From NCBI GenBank assembly GCA_037576195.1, contig CM075101.1, positions 12,338,001 through 12,402,000 on the forward strand: DNA of 64,000 nucleotides, written 5' to 3'. Below the pieces are notes generated by a model. The model was not told the origin of the DNA. It did no database searches and saw only the letters and a list, made by a program, of their open reading frames with translations. Positions 9,432 through 18,355 of the stretch are shown one piece after another (within the stretch, counting starts at the first letter, position 1; each line of letters opens with the position of its first letter). The DNA comes from Phytoseiulus persimilis. Lineage: Eukaryota; Arthropoda; Arachnida; Mesostigmata; Phytoseiidae. Both the position numbers and the translations under genes were made by a program.

Positions 9432-10035
9432 ATGTCCGCGATCAGGCCCGATGCATGCCCGTGCTGCGGGTACAAAGGCCCGTCCCCAGTGACCAGACAA
9501 ACGGTCACCTGGGATGATGTCGACGATCCGAGCTGTGACATGGCCTCGTGGAAATCGCTGCCACGAATCTGCCACTGCTCGGTAGCGGATTGCTGGTGTG
9601 AACACCAGCACTCGTTGCTCAGGTTCAACCACCTGGGCCGAGACTTCGAGGGACTGCGGTTCCTCGACATTCTTCAGATGCCGAGCGATGTCTATTCTGC
9701 CGTGGAAAAAAGCCAGGATCCATCTCCAAATGGATCGCTTCCCAGCTCCGTCGAGGCGCGGATTCGACGAATTCAACAGTCTGATCCGCGACACCTTCGG
9801 CGATCATCAGCGTCGCATCCCAGCTTCGCTGATCGTCGCCGAGTGGGAGGCGAGGACCCCAGAATACCGGGGTCGCCTGGAAGACCTGGCGGCGAACCGC
9901 GTCATCGTGGAGGAGGTGAAGAAGATCCGCACCCACCTCTACGCAAATCCGGATCTCTGGCCGAGAGGCCTAACGGAAAATGCCTTCACAAGCTGGTTCA
10001 ACTCCGGCTGTGATTTTATCATTCCTCCTTGTTAA
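9432..10035 (+). CDS. Antisense Cys/His-rich protein split by a frame change at an A6 run
   Basis: The frame from ATG 9432 encodes an N-terminal cysteine-rich region (CPCCGYKG, later CHC..DCWCEHQH) that looks like a zinc-binding module, then a stretch ending DILQMPSDVY. At 9706-9711 lies AAAAAA. Beyond it the original frame becomes low-complexity and Arg/Gly/Pro-rich (stop at 10011-10013). The +1 frame instead gives well-balanced protein sequence (GFDEFNSLIRDTFGDHQ, ASLIVAEWEART, EEVKKIRTHLYANPDLWP) ending at 10033-10035. An AATAAA overlaps that stop. Either a one-base indel in a homopolymer (mutation or sequencing) or programmed frameshifting would explain this. Function unknown; the N-terminus suggests metal binding. 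Confidence 0.45.
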
Positions 10036-10179
10036 TAAATTGTTATATGTATCTCATGTGATTCTTCTCTGAGTTAGTCTGGCAGGTATGTTACTCACTC
10101 ATCTCATGTTTTTCTTTTTCTCTACGTAAGCCTGACTATTTACTTTGCTGACTAGTCAGTCTTCTCTCGCCTTCAAAGC
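10036..10179. other. Convergent gap between antisense cluster and membrane-protein frame
   Basis: These 144 bp separate the stop of the plus-strand Cys/His frame from the stop of the minus-strand membrane-protein frame. The AATAAA for the plus-strand unit lies at 10034-10039. Confidence 0.4.
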
Positions 10180-10731
10180 TTATTCTGAAGGGGGAGACTG
10201 CTGTCGCTCGATCCCGCTGCCGGAGGCTTCGTCAATGCTTTGAACGGTTGTTCTGTACGGCATGGTTGGATCGTCTACTATAGAAGTGTCCACTGGCTCG
10301 TAAGACAAACGAGCTCTGAACTTCAGTAGTTTGAGCATCACAATTCCCGAAAGCGTACTGAGTGACACTAGCCCTTGAATGGCGGATAGGTACTTCCAGA
10401 AATTGCAGTTCGGTGTTTGTGGAATTGGTGGACATGGCTTAACAGTCGGCTTTGGTGGCAGAGTTCGATTTCGATACTCGGGCCACAGTCTGAGTCCTCC
10501 TGAGGTTGGAGAAGACTCTTTAATACAGGGAGCGTATTCACTGGTGTGTAGTTCACACAATGCCAGTGGTGTACAAAATGATGAGAATCTACCAGAATCC
10601 AGTTTAACTAACATACATGGAGAGTTTCGTGTTATGCATTTGGCGTCGCAGTCTGAGTAGCTAAAGTATTGGTTAGAGGGGATTATGAATATTGTTACTG
10701 CTACGAATACCTGCTGCATTACTGACGCCAT
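10180..10731 (-). CDS. Env-like small type I membrane protein of the copia element
   Basis: A 183-residue frame in the sense direction of the element. Its ATG (10731) overlaps the pol stop by 13 nt in another frame. It has a hydrophobic N-terminal signal (about residues 5-18), an ectodomain with eight cysteines and one sequon (NRT at 88), a Pro-rich stalk, a membrane span at about 113-134, and a 45-residue tail that includes YEPV. This is the layout of a small type I surface protein. A candidate acceptor (CAATCAG at about 10761-10755) just upstream and the leader donor at 15096 would allow a spliced mRNA. It is far shorter than retroviral Env and I see no fusion peptide or furin site, so 'env-like' refers to position and topology only, not to demonstrated fusion activity. 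Confidence 0.6.
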   Translation of the reverse strand: MASVMQQVFVAVTIFIIPSNQYFSYSDCDAKCITRNSPCMLVKLDSGRFSSFCTPLALCELHTSEYAPCIKESSPTSGGLRLWPEYRNRTLPPKPTVKPCPPIPQTPNCNFWKYLSAIQGLVSLSTLSGIVMLKLLKFRARLSYEPVDTSIVDDPTMPYRTTVQSIDEASGSGIERQQSPPSE

Positions 10732-13700
10732 CTCTCAAGTCCTGACAGTTCTCTCTGATTGAGGAATACTGACTTTACACAGGGCTTGGTTAAGTAGTCC
10801 GCTCTTTGATTGGCGCTTCCAACGTGCTCGATCCCAATTTCTTGATTCGAGTAGAGCTGTCGAATGTAATGAAATCTGAGTTCCATATGCTTAGCTCTCC
10901 GATAGTGTCTGGCATTCTTGAGCAATTGAATGGCTGACATCGAATCTATCTGGATGATCGGCTTTTCTGGGATACCCAATTCTCCCAGAAGGTTGCGAAG
11001 CCAGAGCGCTGACTTGATGCATTCTGTGGATGCCACGAACTCTGATTCCATGGAGGAAAGCGAAATGTTCGCTTGTTTCGTGGAGCTCCAAATAATTGGG
11101 CCCCCTTGTCTGAGTATCAGACATCCTGAAGTAGACTTGCGATCCTCAATGGATCCAGCGAAGTCTGAATCGCTGAAGTACAGCGTGCCTTGGGTGTCAT
11201 CACTTCTGTACGTGATGCCCAGATCTGAGGTTGTCTTCAAGTATCTCAGAACTCTCAAGCCAGCCTGGAAATGCTGAGGAGTTGATTTGTCCATATATCT
11301 TGATAGGTAGGAAGTGACGAAAGAAATGTCAACTCTCGTACCGCAAGCCAAATATAGGAGAGCTCCTATCAGAGAACGATATTCGGTATTAGAGCACGGA
11401 CCGTTGGTCTCGATAGAGTATATCGAATTGTCACATGGGGTGACTGCTCCTTTTGAATCTGACATACCGAATCTCTGTACCAACTCGTCCACGAATTTCT
11501 TTTGATGAATGTGGACCGAGAAGTCGCTGCCTCTTTCGATCTGAAGACCTAGAAAGTATCTAAGACCAGAAGTAGTGATCTCGAATTCTTTCCTGAGGGA
11601 AGTTATGAATTCCTCCGCCTGTCTTTCAGTCTTCGTTGCAAGTATGGCATCATCGACCCATATGCACAAGAGCATGCGATTTTCTCCATTCTTGAAGAAG
11701 ATACAGCTGTCAGTTTTGCTCTGTTGAAGTCCTCTGGACAGAAGGATCTTCGTTAGCTTATCAAAGAAATTTCGGCTTGACTGCTTGAGGCCATATATGC
11801 TTCTCAGTAGTTTCAATACCTTGTTGGCCTGTACTCCTCTTACGCCTTCAGGCACCTCAAGATAGAGGTCTTCCTCGAGTTCTGCTTGAAGAAAAGCTGC
11901 GCGTACATCAAACTGATTTAAGAAAAGTTTTTCCTGCGCTGCTAGACTGAGGATCGTTCTGATTCCTTCAGCTCGGGATACGGGGCTGTATATCTTGTCT
12001 GCAAAGAAGTCTATTTCTTTCTTCTGCGAATATCCCTTCGCAACTACTCGAGCCTTGTAACGTCCTGAGCCATCTGGGTTAGCCTTGTACTTGAATACCC
12101 ATTTGGAGCCAATGGCCTTACGTCCAGGTGGTAGTGTTGCGGGAGTCCACACCTTCATGTCAGCCATTGCCTGAAGTTCTTCTTCAACGGCCATCGTCCA
12201 TTGGACGCGATCGGGGCTTGCCATTGCTTCTTGATAAGTCATTGGCGTTTGGCTTTTTGGCTGAACGGTGTCGGCTGCTGCCCTTTCCTTTTCCGATATC
12301 CCACTAAGATGGTTGAGGTCAGCCACAATCTGCAGTCTTTCCGTACGTTTCTTGTTCGCCTTGGGATTAATGCGTACGAAACCTTCTTCGTCGCTTTCGT
12401 AATCGCTTGAGGCGCTTTCGTACATGGGTGCTGCTGGCTTTGGTGAATTTATTCTTGAACCTGTGACCTCCGTATCGTGATTGGCTTCTTTCGCAATGTG
12501 CGCTGCTTCCGCAGTATTTTCCGAAGCACTTGTTTTTCCACTTGCCTTGGTTCTGCCAGAACCTTGCCTTTTAGTGGAAGCGATCTTCGCGAATGTTACG
12601 TCCTTCGATCGCATGATAATTCGTTTCTCTGGGATATAGACACGAAATCCAAGATCGTAGTCTAGGTACCCAACGAATATCCCCGCGATTCCGCGGTCAT
12701 CCAGCTTCCCATTTGGGTTCTTGTTGTGTACGTAGCACGGTGTGCCAAATGCGTACATTCTGCTGGTGAATGGCTTTCGCTTGTATATCATCTCGAAAGG
12801 CGACTGTAGAGTCTTTTCATTTATCAGTACTTGGTTCAAAACTTGAACACAGAAAAGGATCGCCTGGTCCCAAAGGAACTTCTTATTTTCGAGGCCTGCT
12901 CCGATCAACACTGATCGAGCTAGATTCACGAGAGTTCTGTTTCCTCTCTCTGCTTTTCCTGTCAAACGGGGTTGTCCCGGAGGGGCGAACGTTTGTTCTG
13001 CTCCGATCCTTTCCAGGATCTTCTTAACCTTTTGGTTTCTGAACTCCGTTCCGTTGTCACTGTGCAACCTCTGAATGTTTTCGCCAACTACGTTTCTGAA
13101 CCATTTTACGTAGGAGGCAACGTATCGATAAGTGTCGCTCTTTTTCTGGAGAAACTCGACCTTTCGATAGCTGGTTGCTTCGTCAGTGAATAGAAGGAAA
13201 TGGTTTGCTTTTTCTATTGACTCTACATTAGGCGAACAAAGGTCTGCCGTTATGATGCCCGGCTTCTGAGCTTTCGCCTGATCAGGGCGGCTCCTGTACG
13301 TGATTCGGGTGAGCTTCCCCTTCAGACAGGCGTCACATTGGTCTAGATCATCAATGTACTTGATACCCTGCTGGTTCAAATATTTAATCACGTACTGCCT
13401 ATTAACATGGGCGAACTTTTCATGCAGGCTTCTAAGGCTCTGCGTCTGTGCACTCATCGTCTTTTCTGAGCCAATGGCGCTCATCACTTGGCTTTCAGAC
13501 GGAATATCATGATTCATGTCGTCAAGATCGCTGTCTGCGTCTTGGTCTACGGATTCTTGATCGCTTGCCTGATCTTGTAGTAATCCGATCTCCGAGTCCA
13601 TTCTTAATCTGTAGAGGCCTTCTATCTTGGGTACTCGGATCCTCATATCGTTTCTCGAAATTATGAGGTGATTCCTTTTGAACGTCACTTCGAAATCATC

Positions 13701-15032
13701 ATCTGTCAATTGACTCACAGAGAGGAGATTCTTTCGAACTGAGGGGACAAGTAAAACATTTTTAAGCTCTAAAGCTATTCGCTGCTTAGACTCTCCGACA
13801 GTCAGCTCGGCTGTGCCAGAAGCGGTGACACGCAGTTTCTGGTTGCTTGCTAAGGTGACGGCGCGCATGTCGGTTTGTTGGTCAAAGCTAGTGAACCACT
13901 TTCTTGAACTACTGCAATGGTGCGACGCGCCGGAATCTACGAGGAACTCATCGGTTTCGCTCGTGTCATACTTGACGTGAGCTAGGAGTGCGACGGCAGT
14001 GCTTGCTCGAGCATGCGATCTATGCTGTCCGCTTCCTCCTTGATAACCTTGATCTCGCCGAGGGCGGGTACACTGGGACTTGAAATGTCCTGTTGCACCG
14101 CAGTTGTAACACTTTACTTGTCTTCTGTTTGGTCTATTACTCTGGTGGCGTGAACGGTTCTGTTGACCATAGCCACTGCTGCTGGATCCTTGTGAATGAT
14201 GGCTGGGGGCATTTCTTCGATGAGAACGATTTTGGAATCTACGTTTTGGTGCAAACCTGCGACCAACTCTCATCTGAGAAAGCATAGCAGTCGCCTGATC
14301 CAATTCCTTGGATGGTCTTTGGCGAATTGCTTCATTCTTGATAATTTCCATCAGACTGGAGACATCCCTATCGCCTTCTGGTCGGGCTGAGAAAGCCATA
14401 CGAAGGGGTTCCCAGCTATGTGGCAGAGCATTGAGCAGTTGTTCAACCTGAACCTTCTGATCGATCTCAATTCCAGAATCCGTGAGTTCGGCTTGAAGAT
14501 CGCGGAACCTATCCAGGTTCTGGTCAGCAGTCTTGCTCTTATTGAACTTGAACTGCATCAATTTCGCGATGGCCGAACCTTGCCGCAGAGCGGCTCGGAC
14601 TCCAAACTTGCTTGCGATCTGGGACCAGATATCCGCTGCTCTGACATCCTGAGTTTGTCCGTAAAACATTTGGACAATCAGTTTGTCGTTGATCGAAGAG
14701 AACAATTGGAGTCTTGCTTTTCGATTTGCTCTATCATACCGAACCTTGACTTTCTTTTGATCATCATTAAGCTCGGTGGCTGGTTCGGTTGGGATTGGTT
14801 CAACTAGGTCTCCTTTCACGACTTCCCAAACATCTACGGTTTGTTGTAGGAAGATGGGCATTAAGGATTTCCAACTCAAATAGTTTTGTCCAAACAGACC
14901 TAGGGTCACTGGGCATGGGGCAAGCCTGGTATAGTTCGAGTCGGATGGACGGGGCTCTGAATCGTCCTTCTTTAGCGCGGCAGGTTCATCTTCCTGCGCA
15001 GCCAGATCGTATTGGTAGTCGTCGTCTGCCAT
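10719..15032 (-). CDS. Copia gag-pol polyprotein, intact
   Basis: One uninterrupted frame of 1,437 codons from ATG 15032; the frame is open further upstream, but only a GTG precedes. Domains in copia order: gag of the UBN2 type in the first 250 residues, a basic Arg-rich region, a CCHC zinc knuckle (CYNCGATGHFKSQC, about 308-321), aspartic protease with VDSGASHH (about 366), integrase with HHCC zinc finger (about 537-570) and catalytic DDE core (TADLC, HSDNGTEF, KAERGNRT), reverse transcriptase with WVFKYK, QFDVRAAFL, YGLKQSSR and active site WVDD (about 1125; most copia have YVDD), then RNase H (YFSDSDFAGS, SSMESEF). Integrase preceding reverse transcriptase assigns it to Ty1/copia. No stops or frameshifts, so it is potentially autonomous. 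Confidence 0.96.
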   Translation of the reverse strand: MADDDYQYDLAAQEDEPAALKKDDSEPRPSDSNYTRLAPCPVTLGLFGQNYLSWKSLMPIFLQQTVDVWEVVKGDLVEPIPTEPATELNDDQKKVKVRYDRANRKARLQLFSSINDKLIVQMFYGQTQDVRAADIWSQIASKFGVRAALRQGSAIAKLMQFKFNKSKTADQNLDRFRDLQAELTDSGIEIDQKVQVEQLLNALPHSWEPLRMAFSARPEGDRDVSSLMEIIKNEAIRQRPSKELDQATAMLSQMRVGRRFAPKRRFQNRSHRRNAPSHHSQGSSSSGYGQQNRSRHQSNRPNRRQVKCYNCGATGHFKSQCTRPRRDQGYQGGSGQHRSHARASTAVALLAHVKYDTSETDEFLVDSGASHHCSSSRKWFTSFDQQTDMRAVTLASNQKLRVTASGTAELTVGESKQRIALELKNVLLVPSVRKNLLSVSQLTDDDFEVTFKRNHLIISRNDMRIRVPKIEGLYRLRMDSEIGLLQDQASDQESVDQDADSDLDDMNHDIPSESQVMSAIGSEKTMSAQTQSLRSLHEKFAHVNRQYVIKYLNQQGIKYIDDLDQCDACLKGKLTRITYRSRPDQAKAQKPGIITADLCSPNVESIEKANHFLLFTDEATSYRKVEFLQKKSDTYRYVASYVKWFRNVVGENIQRLHSDNGTEFRNQKVKKILERIGAEQTFAPPGQPRLTGKAERGNRTLVNLARSVLIGAGLENKKFLWDQAILFCVQVLNQVLINEKTLQSPFEMIYKRKPFTSRMYAFGTPCYVHNKNPNGKLDDRGIAGIFVGYLDYDLGFRVYIPEKRIIMRSKDVTFAKIASTKRQGSGRTKASGKTSASENTAEAAHIAKEANHDTEVTGSRINSPKPAAPMYESASSDYESDEEGFVRINPKANKKRTERLQIVADLNHLSGISEKERAAADTVQPKSQTPMTYQEAMASPDRVQWTMAVEEELQAMADMKVWTPATLPPGRKAIGSKWVFKYKANPDGSGRYKARVVAKGYSQKKEIDFFADKIYSPVSRAEGIRTILSLAAQEKLFLNQFDVRAAFLQAELEEDLYLEVPEGVRGVQANKVLKLLRSIYGLKQSSRNFFDKLTKILLSRGLQQSKTDSCIFFKNGENRMLLCIWVDDAILATKTERQAEEFITSLRKEFEITTSGLRYFLGLQIERGSDFSVHIHQKKFVDELVQRFGMSDSKGAVTPCDNSIYSIETNGPCSNTEYRSLIGALLYLACGTRVDISFVTSYLSRYMDKSTPQHFQAGLRVLRYLKTTSDLGITYRSDDTQGTLYFSDSDFAGSIEDRKSTSGCLILRQGGPIIWSSTKQANISLSSMESEFVASTECIKSALWLRNLLGELGIPEKPIIQIDSMSAIQLLKNARHYRRAKHMELRFHYIRQLYSNQEIGIEHVGSANQRADYLTKPCVKSVFLNQRELSGLERWRQ

Positions 15033-15090
15033 GGCCCTAGGTAGGTCACTCCAAGTGGGACCGATGTCAAAAGGAAGTAATTGCACTTAT

Positions 15091-15097
15091 ACTTACT
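15091..15097 (-). promoter_or_regulatory. Consensus 5' splice site in copia leader
   Basis: In element orientation GAGA is followed by GTAAGTAT, a near-perfect donor, between the primer-binding region and the gag ATG. Its place matches the major splice donor of retroviruses. Use is inferred, not shown. Confidence 0.5.
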
Positions 15098-15111
15098 CTC
15101 AGGTACTCTGG

Positions 15112-15129
15112 AGTATCGTGCTGATAACG
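15112..15129 (-). promoter_or_regulatory. Candidate primer-binding site
   Basis: The bases directly after the 5' LTR read CGTTATCAGCACG in element orientation. The complement (CGTGCTGATAACG) resembles an anticodon stem-loop rather than a tRNA 3' end. Copia elements often prime from an internal tRNA fragment, so this would fit a half-tRNA primer; an isoleucine-type tRNA is the nearest I can think of. No tRNA database was searched. Confidence 0.45.
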
Positions 15130-15460
15130 TGTCGAAGATTCCGTGCACTTTAAACTTAATCTGAATGATGAGAGCCTCTGGTTCCGAATACTCGAAGAGT
15201 CGTAAGCACCGTTCTTCAGAAAGCGGACTGAGAACTGGTACAGCGTCGGCGTAGCATACGCGACGATTACGACGACTACAGCGATAGATAGAATACGACA
15301 TTTATTGAAGTAAAGTATGCTGCTTATATATCCTATGGATCAGGGTTACATGAGAGGGTAACTATAGACGAGCGCTTCCGTCAGGGACGCCGTACCATGG
15401 CCATCGGCTCGTCAGCCGATGCCGCTGTATGCTTGGCCGTCTGAGCGAAATATTACAACA
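15130..15460 (-). repeat. Copia 5' LTR with promoter elements
   Basis: The 331-bp repeat matches 6298-6628 along its full length. A TATATAAG box at 15330-15323 predicts transcription start near 15297. AATAAATG at 15306-15299 joins a poly(A) signal to the ATG of a 109-codon frame (15301-14972). That frame leaves the LTR, crosses the leader and overlaps the gag start codon in another frame. Confidence 0.95.
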
Positions 15461-15465
15461 TCTCA
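15461..15465. repeat. Right target-site duplication TCTCA
   Basis: Matches 6293-6297 and directly abuts the 5' LTR end. Confidence 0.93.
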
Positions 15466-17522
15466 GATGTCCATTGGGACATCGTCATGGAACTCCCCGG
15501 AATGAAGAACCGGGTTTCGCGTAAGATTGCGCATTCTCATTTCGCCAGTCTGCCGCGTGGACCACCTTGGAAGTCTCTCGTTGTATGTGAGCGGGGCGAA
15601 TGGATTTTTTCATTCGCCGCAGCTAGGAGTAGAAGAGGAGGTGTTCGCGACTACGAGACTCCACTACGTCTACTGCCTGATAAAGTAGCCTTTCGATAGC
15701 GGTTCAGAAGGACCAACAGGAGTTCTCTCACAAATAGCATCTTCTCATGAAACAACGACACAATTACCACAGAAGTCTTGGATCCGTCTCTAGAAACGAT
15801 GTGGTGTCGGCACTGGCTGGGGTCAAGGTTGTTCATGGTACAGATGATTCGCTCCGAGAATAGGAGGGCCTCCTCGAAATACAAACACTCCGAGTCTCGA
15901 GAAAGCGCTAATGCGTGAGAGAGAGAGGCAACAGTCGAGTTCTTCGCTGAGCACTCGCGCCGTTCTTTCATTCGAGAGACTTGAAACCTCTCACGTGGCC
16001 GAGTGAATAACGGCAGAGACAGCGCTTCAGAACAATGGATATCCTTATCTAAGTATGACTTGTTTCCAGTCAGAAAGATTTACGACTGGGTTTTCGGGAA
16101 CGCTGCTTTTGACAATGAGTGTCAAAGTCACGAAAGTTTCAGGTCGGACACACTTGCACACCGTTCCTAGTTAAACATGGTGCCCTCCAGGGTTCTCGTC
16201 AGTTGCTTGATGGTGAGCCATTGATTCCAATAGAGTGGAATATCGAGGAATACTCCGGGCCTAGTTGCGTTTCGTTCTGGAACTTGCGAAGAGTGTCGCG
16301 AAACTTCTATCATGAAGAATATGTGAGCCTGTGCTACTCGATGATCTCAGGCGACAGAATGGAACTAATATGGAACATCTGTCAGGTCGTCTCCACATGG
16401 GTAACTCATGTAGCACCTCTCGCCGAACAAGCTGTGGACGCGAACTCAGCGTCGGAACTACGGATCGTAGCATTGCGAGCGACGAAAGACTACACGTTTG
16501 TCGTCTTCCAACCACCAACTGCCGTGAAGGTCAGTTCGCGGAGTACGACATTGCTGAACCTCAATAGCTGGCTCAGAGAATCCCAATGATGGGAAACTTT
16601 GTTTTCAGAAAGACGAAGAGGGAAAACCTTTGCTAGAGGTTCAGATTTACAAGGCGAACGATTCAAGCTCTGATAGCTCTCCCACAACCGCCAAGGATCT
16701 GGAGGGACCATACATTGATTTTGAGAGTAAACACTTCGAGCGTTTCGAAGACTACGTGATCAAGGTGGTGGAGAAGAAAGCCACAGAAACTGCTCCAGCG
16801 CCCCATCTACTTTTGGAAGGATTCAAGAGCTCACCCGGGACGCCTTCGCCTGTTGTTCTACCTGACTGGGAAATGGTGGACTCCTCGAAAGCGCGTTTAC
16901 ATTGGGATAAACCATCAGAGCCCAAAGGCCCTATCGATGGGTACTTTCGTCAGAATATCCTAAGAACGCGCGCTCAAATCGATTCCCACGATAGGAGCCT
17001 ACTGTTACATTCGAATGATTTCTTGTGGCACGTTCCAGGTACGAGATCGTGAATTGTCATCGCGGTATCATAAACATAGACCAGCGAGACGGCGAGGGAA
17101 CCAAAGGAATAGGCGAGGAGTGCGAAAAACACGTGACACGTGACACCAAAATTGAGATTGAAGTCCAGCGGGGTAGACGCCATAACACGACGATTCGAGC
17201 TTTCAATACAGTTGAGGCAGAATTTGGTGAATCGGGTTTGACGAAGCTCTATAGCGAACCCTGTTTCCTTTATCCCACCAACGGTGAGCGCACTCCCCAC
17301 CTTTTCAAAGAGGCAAACCTTCGACATTCGCTCACGATTCCTTGTTCCGAATAAAAACTCTCAAAACGTTCTTTTCCTCCTCGACCTCGGCATCCAGACA
17401 AGACCCTCCCTGAAGGTGGCAACAATGCGGCGGTCGCTGTTCTCATCGTGATTTCAGTGCTGCTTTCCCTTGTCATCGTGGGTTACGCTGGCTACAAGTA
17501 CTACCGAAAGAACTACAACTGA
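15466..17522 (+). CDS. Insulin-receptor-like ectodomain protein without kinase (decoy-type), 5' part interrupted
   Basis: Supported 3' exons: 16609-16940, 17039-17283 and 17398-17522, with agreeing phases, plus an exon ending 16529 (open from about 16191) and one ending 15520. Exons between 15521 and 16190 are unresolved; the stretch around 16060-16130 encodes KIYDWVFGN, like the Trp segment at the end of an L2 domain. The following exons give fibronectin type III sequence: LRIVALRATKDYTFVVF, then an acidic insert containing FEDYVIKVV (insulin receptors have a similar FEDY motif near their cleavage region), then LHWDKPSEPKGPIDGYEIV and SGLTKLYSEPCFLY. The last exon encodes a single membrane span and a tail of about nine residues (YKYYRKNYN) before the stop. 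There is no tyrosine kinase. Kinase-less insulin receptor homologues (decoy receptors) are known in arthropods. The cysteine-rich region is not visible, and the copia insertion cuts the upstream exon, so this copy is probably not functional. Confidence 0.5.
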
Positions 17523-18355
17523 CTCTCCGGGTCACAAGTGGAAATGTGTCGTGTTCGCATGCGAGTTGACGGAGTGCCATACTGCAGAATCCCAGGAAGG
17601 TGTAGACTCCCATCGAGCGCTCGGCTTCAGCTCATCTGACTCGGAAATAAATTACTCGAACGCTTCGATTGCCATAGAACCAAAAATATTGTGTTCTTTG
17701 ATATCGGCGCTTCCCAGGAAATTCCGGCCACGCTCCAAAACAGAGATGTCCCCGAAATAGTGCAGTGATCAGCGAGAACTCGAAAGACTAGCCCTCCATG
17801 TGTCCCTGGCACGAGACGGCCACGACCGAGTTCCTTTGATGTGCAGCACCTTGCACAAGCAACTTATTATCGAAGTTCTCGTTGTGATAGACATGAATTA
17901 TGGAATGGTTGGAAGAGCGAGCGATCATGCTGAGAGCCTGGACTCACTCGCCGAGCGATCGAGCATCATTTTCTGACCTTACCTGGAATAGTGGCGGGGA
18001 ACGAAGCAGTCAGAATCCAGCACCTGCGGCTGAATCATCGAGCAGCCAGACCCCCTCGTCACGGCACAACTGGTGCCGCCACCGGGCTCCATTTGCCTCC
18101 ATAGGTGGCTGAAAGGCCGGTGCCGATAGATGATGTCGATTAATTCGAGCATTCTTGTCAGGGGTCGCATATCGGATTGTCTTCATTCGTTCGCGGTTTC
18201 TCGTGTCTGCTGGAAGGCAAACGGAGCCGGTGCTTCTGTATCCACAAGCTTCTCAGTTTGGAGCTTGTTCAACACGCTGGGAGTCGAGCCTTGTGTGTGT
18301 TTCTAGCGGGAAAGAGGAATCCGGCCGCTTCGAGTTGCTGTGAACATGACATCTC

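Larger units (their letters stand above)
6298..15460 (-). mobile_element. Full-length Ty1/copia LTR retrotransposon with long extra 3' region
   Basis: A complete copia-superfamily element of 9,163 bp lies on the minus strand. Its 5' LTR is 15460-15130 and its 3' LTR 6628-6298, both 331 bp and, as far as I can compare by eye, identical. Ends are TGTTG and CGACA in element orientation and the flanks carry TCTCA duplications. Order in the element: LTR, candidate primer-binding site, splice donor at 15097/15096, single gag-pol frame (15032-10719), membrane-protein frame (10731-10180), a 3.5-kb region with antisense frames (6896-10035), polypurine tract, LTR. Ordinary copia elements are about 5 kb with pol ending near the 3' LTR, so the extra 4.1 kb is exceptional. 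Identical LTRs and an intact pol suggest recent transposition. Confidence 0.95.

Noticed and set aside
10187..10197. Plus-strand GAAGGGGGAGA resembling a copia polypurine tract
   Set aside because: No LTR follows it on the plus strand, and it is explained by codons at the end of the minus-strand membrane-protein frame.
11314..14807. Plus-strand frames of 60-130 codons opposite gag-pol
   Set aside because: They are shadows of the intact polyprotein and show no independent features.
15651..15971. 106-codon minus-strand frame in the receptor gene
   Set aside because: It lies opposite the unresolved receptor exons and has no recognised domain; more likely a shadow.
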